Of a DNA stretch of 7,847 bases, positions 5,501 to 7,847 are shown piece by piece; positions within the stretch are counted from its first letter, which is position 1; each line of letters begins with the position of its first letter. Origin of the DNA: Bacteroidota bacterium (GTDB taxonomy: Bacteria > Bacteroidota > Bacteroidia > Chitinophagales > Chitinophagaceae); contig JAEZCV010000129.1 in assembly GCA_023429985.1 (NCBI GenBank), positions 1 to 7,847 on the forward strand. Reading direction: 5' to 3'. The translations under genes and the position numbers were made by a program. Under the pieces are notes generated by a model that saw nothing but the letters and a program-made list of their open reading frames with translations, was not told where the DNA came from and searched no databases.

Positions 5501-7847
5501 TCAGGAACCAAGATATGTTGCCAGGTTTTTCAGGATTTTTTCAAGATCAATTCCTTTACCTAAAACCGGCTTAAACAGGTCGCCTTCTGCTTTTAGCCTT
5601 TCAAAAATATTTTTTGCATTCCAAGTAGTTTGTGTAAGCCCCTTCTTTACTTCACTCCAGTCAAGTGGCGTTGATACAGGAACACCCGGCTTAGGTCTTA
5701 AACAATAAGGTGCAGCTGCAGTTTGTATCTCGCGGTTCTGTAAAAAATCCAGGTAAATTTTCCCCTTTCTTTTTGCTGGATTTCTCAACACACTTGTAAA
5801 ATCGGGCAACTGGTTATGAACAACATTTACAATGAGTTCAGCAAGCTGCCTGCTTTGTTCATAACTGTACTTTGCTCCCAGTGGTATATAAATATGAATG
5901 CCCGTTGAACCGGAAGTTTTCACACAACTTTCTGCACCAATTGCATCCAGCACTTCTTTCACTACCTGAGCGGTTTGTATAACCTGTTCAAAACTGTTTC
6001 CATCATCAGGGTCGAGATCTATAAGGCACCAATCGGGATTTTGCCAGCTTTGCGTTCTTGAATGCCAGGGATTGATTTCAATACATCCCATATTAGCCAT
6101 ATAAATCAAACTTGCTTCTCCATTACAAACAAAATAATGTACATGCTTATCGTTCGATTCGCTATAGTCTACATGCTTCTGTATCCACCCGGGAACTTTA
6201 CCCCTTGTATCCTTCTGGTAAAAATTAGAACCGCTGATTCCATTCGGATGCCTGTTTAATGAATGGGGTCTGTCCATCAGATAAGGCAAAATATAAGGAG
6301 CGATCTTAAAATAATAGTTGATCATATCGCCCTTAAAAAATTTCTCTTTCTTCCAGTATGGTTTGTTTAAATTGGTAAGCTTCAATTCATGTCCTTCCAC
6401 ATTAACCAGCTGCTCATTTGCTTTTGCCAGGTCGAGTTGAATAATAGTACCAGCAGTTTTTCCGGAGCTGGTTTTCACCTTGGTTGCAGCAGGTTTTTTA
6501 GCTGCTGCTTTTTTGCCAGGCGTTTTCTTTGCAGCGGTTTTCTTTGCTGCAGTTTTTTTCGCTGGAATTTTCTTTGCGGCAGACTTAGTTGCAGCTTTCT
6601 TAACGCTGGCCATATCTATGGTTGTTGTTTTCTCGAATTTTACATCTTTGGGATCTTTATCACTTCTCAATCCCATAAAAATAGGATGACGTGCTATCCT
6701 GTTGCCTGTCCATTCTGTAAATTTTATTTCACAAACCAGTTCCGGCTTTACCCATGTTGCAGGCATGTTTGCCCTGGGTTCTTTTTTAAACGGAGATTTT
6801 TTAATAACACGTTTCGAAAGCTCCTTGAAAATTTTGTCAAGCTGATTTGTATCAAACCCACTCCCCGTATGCCCAACATATATTAATTCATCACCTTCAT
6901 ATACGCCCAGCATCAATGAACCAAAATGTTTCCTTGAATTGCGTGGGGCGGTAAATCCCCCAATTACCACTTCCTGCCTTAAATTTACCTTGATCTTCAA
7001 CCAATCCTTTGTTCTTGCGCCCTGCCGGTAAATACCCTGGCAATTTTTTGCCATTATGCCTTCAAGTCCCTGATCCAGTGCGGCTTTAAAAAAATCAACC
7101 CCTTTTTCCCTAATGTGATCGCTGTATTTAATAACAGGATCTTCTGCGGGTAGTAATTTCTTTAAAAATTTTTTCCTTTCTATCAGTGGAACCTGGCGCA
7201 GGTCATAACCATTGAGGTATAGTAAATCGAAAATATAATACTGTAAAGGAACATTGGCATTCTGGTAATTTTGCAGCAGCTGGAAATCAGCCATTCCCCT
7301 TTCATTCAGTGCAATGATCTCTCCATCCAAAACAACATCAGCATCAATTTGCATCAAAGATTTCTGCACCGGTGAATAAGTTTCTGAAAACGAAAGAAGA
7401 TTCCTGGAAACAAGTTCCACTTTTCCCTTTTTTACATAGGCAAGCGCCCTGTAACCATCCCATTTAATTTCGTATATCCAATTGGGATCGTCAAATGCAT
7501 CTTCTACAAGACTTGCAAGCATAGGTTTTTCCGGTGGAGGAAATTTTGATTTTTTTGCTACGGCAGGCAGGCCTTCTATTTTTTCACTTTGTGATTTTTT
7601 TTTTGCAACTCGCTTTGCAGATGATTTTTTTATCGGCTTCTCCGTATCAAGCAATTGAATGGGTGGCGTTTTTTTCTTTTCCTTTACTTCGGGATGGTTG
7701 GGAACCTTACCATTTTCCTTCGCAACCTGCGCAAGTGATTTATTTGTTTTAACCGATCTATCCTTTTTTAAAACATCTTTTGTTGATGCATGCCGGTCGT
7801 TCTTTTTCATCAGTATCCAGGACCTGTCGCCTTTTGTTTTGATTAAA
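5501..7847 (-). CDS. ligD: Multidomain ATP-dependent DNA ligase D, 5' end cut by window edge (end of PE, then LIG and POL)
   Basis: LigD processes and seals double-strand breaks with Ku in bacterial non-homologous end joining. The frame is open to the right edge: before the Met codon at 7810 it reads LIKTKGDRSWIL, which continues as MKKND and looks like the end of the phosphoesterase domain, so the start lies outside. Numbering from that Met: residues 1-90 are a basic linker; LIG domain 91-395 with adenylated Lys116 (EIKWDGYRA), LDGE 161-164, EGIMAK 250-255, RTKDWLKIK 266-274, then the OB-fold ending RHPIFMGLRSDKDP; a Lys/Ala-rich linker 404-455; POL domain 456-769 of the archaeo-eukaryotic primase type with D598 and D600 (DLDPDD), SGSTGIHIYI with H639, and YLDFLQN. 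The order PE-LIG-POL differs from mycobacterial POL-PE-LIG but matches the Pseudomonas type. All visible catalytic motifs are intact. Ku is not in the window. The gene is convergent with the protease, with no gap and no terminator hairpin. Confidence 0.96.
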   Translation of the reverse strand, partial: LIKTKGDRSWILMKKNDRHASTKDVLKKDRSVKTNKSLAQVAKENGKVPNHPEVKEKKKTPPIQLLDTEKPIKKSSAKRVAKKKSQSEKIEGLPAVAKKSKFPPPEKPMLASLVEDAFDDPNWIYEIKWDGYRALAYVKKGKVELVSRNLLSFSETYSPVQKSLMQIDADVVLDGEIIALNERGMADFQLLQNYQNANVPLQYYIFDLLYLNGYDLRQVPLIERKKFLKKLLPAEDPVIKYSDHIREKGVDFFKAALDQGLEGIMAKNCQGIYRQGARTKDWLKIKVNLRQEVVIGGFTAPRNSRKHFGSLMLGVYEGDELIYVGHTGSGFDTNQLDKIFKELSKRVIKKSPFKKEPRANMPATWVKPELVCEIKFTEWTGNRIARHPIFMGLRSDKDPKDVKFEKTTTIDMASVKKAATKSAAKKIPAKKTAAKKTAAKKTPGKKAAAKKPAATKVKTSSGKTAGTIIQLDLAKANEQLVNVEGHELKLTNLNKPYWKKEKFFKGDMINYYFKIAPYILPYLMDRPHSLNRHPNGISGSNFYQKDTRGKVPGWIQKHVDYSESNDKHVHYFVCNGEASLIYMANMGCIEINPWHSRTQSWQNPDWCLIDLDPDDGNSFEQVIQTAQVVKEVLDAIGAESCVKTSGSTGIHIYIPLGAKYSYEQSRQLAELIVNVVHNQLPDFTSVLRNPAKRKGKIYLDFLQNREIQTAAAPYCLRPKPGVPVSTPLDWSEVKKGLTQTTWNAKNIFERLKAEGDLFKPVLGKGIDLEKILKNLATYLGS
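6476..6580 (-). repeat. 15-bp tandem repeat in ligD encoding a five-residue Lys/Ala unit
   Basis: Seven consecutive imperfect 15-bp units encode AAKKI, PAKKT, AAKKT, AAKKT, PGKKA, AAKKP, AATKV (residues 411-445 counted from the Met at 7810). On the plus strand the best-preserved copies read ttttctttgcagcgg and close variants at 6523-6582. This coding repeat makes the flexible, strongly basic hinge between the LIG and POL domains and resembles histone H1-like tails. Such units can gain or lose copies by slippage without breaking the frame. Confidence 0.85.

Noticed and set aside
6389..6886. 165-codon plus-strand open frame inside ligD, rich in Cys and Phe
   Set aside because: It is the antisense shadow of the LIG-POL linker and OB-fold; its composition mirrors the Lys/Ala repeat, and all LigD motifs lie on the minus strand.

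Overview
The window reads as chromosomal DNA of a Bacteroidota bacterium, most likely a Chitinophagaceae-type member. It is AT-rich and has no strong Shine-Dalgarno sequences. One promoter-like element has the TAnnTTTG form of the Bacteroidota housekeeping sigma factor. The protein families (a GH9 enzyme with an N-terminal Ig-like domain, a three-domain LigD, a Rnk/GreA-like protein, a short HPF) are common in that phylum. The species assignment is inference. No rRNA, tRNA, CRISPR array, insertion sequence or phage gene was seen.

Layout. Positions 55-1830 (+) encode an exported glycoside hydrolase family 9 enzyme. It converges on a block of four minus-strand genes, which in transcription order are: a short HPF/RaiA-type ribosome hibernation factor (3934-3605), an unrecognised single-pass membrane protein with a possible PH-like cytosolic domain (3534-3013), a Rnk/GreA-C-terminal-like RNA polymerase-binding protein (2853-2458), and a DUF488 protein (2399-1878). 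A strong intrinsic terminator built on a perfect 22-bp palindrome separates the last two. Positions 3935-4615 hold no recognised gene. They separate the minus-strand block from a plus-strand trypsin-like serine protease that lacks an export signal (4616-5500). The protease abuts, stop codon to stop codon, the end of ligD, which fills the rest of the window on the minus strand (5501 to the right edge).

Two boundaries should be read with care. First, ligD does not begin at the Met codon at 7810. The frame stays open to the edge, and the upstream residues look like the end of a phosphoesterase domain, so the gene is cut by the window and the full protein is probably PE-LIG-POL. Second, the HPF and membrane-protein frames can be extended upstream, but the better starts are internal (3934 and 3534).

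How the genes fit together. HPF and the Rnk-like protein suggest a loose stationary-phase or stress theme (ribosome hibernation plus RNA polymerase modulation), and LigD acts in non-homologous end joining, which matters most in non-growing cells. This is an inference from family knowledge, not proof of a shared pathway. No clearly new multi-gene system is visible. The best leads are the orphan cytosolic protease with an enlarged His-Asp insertion, the long gene-free region upstream of hpf, the unknown membrane protein beside hpf, and the histone-H1-like linker inside LigD.
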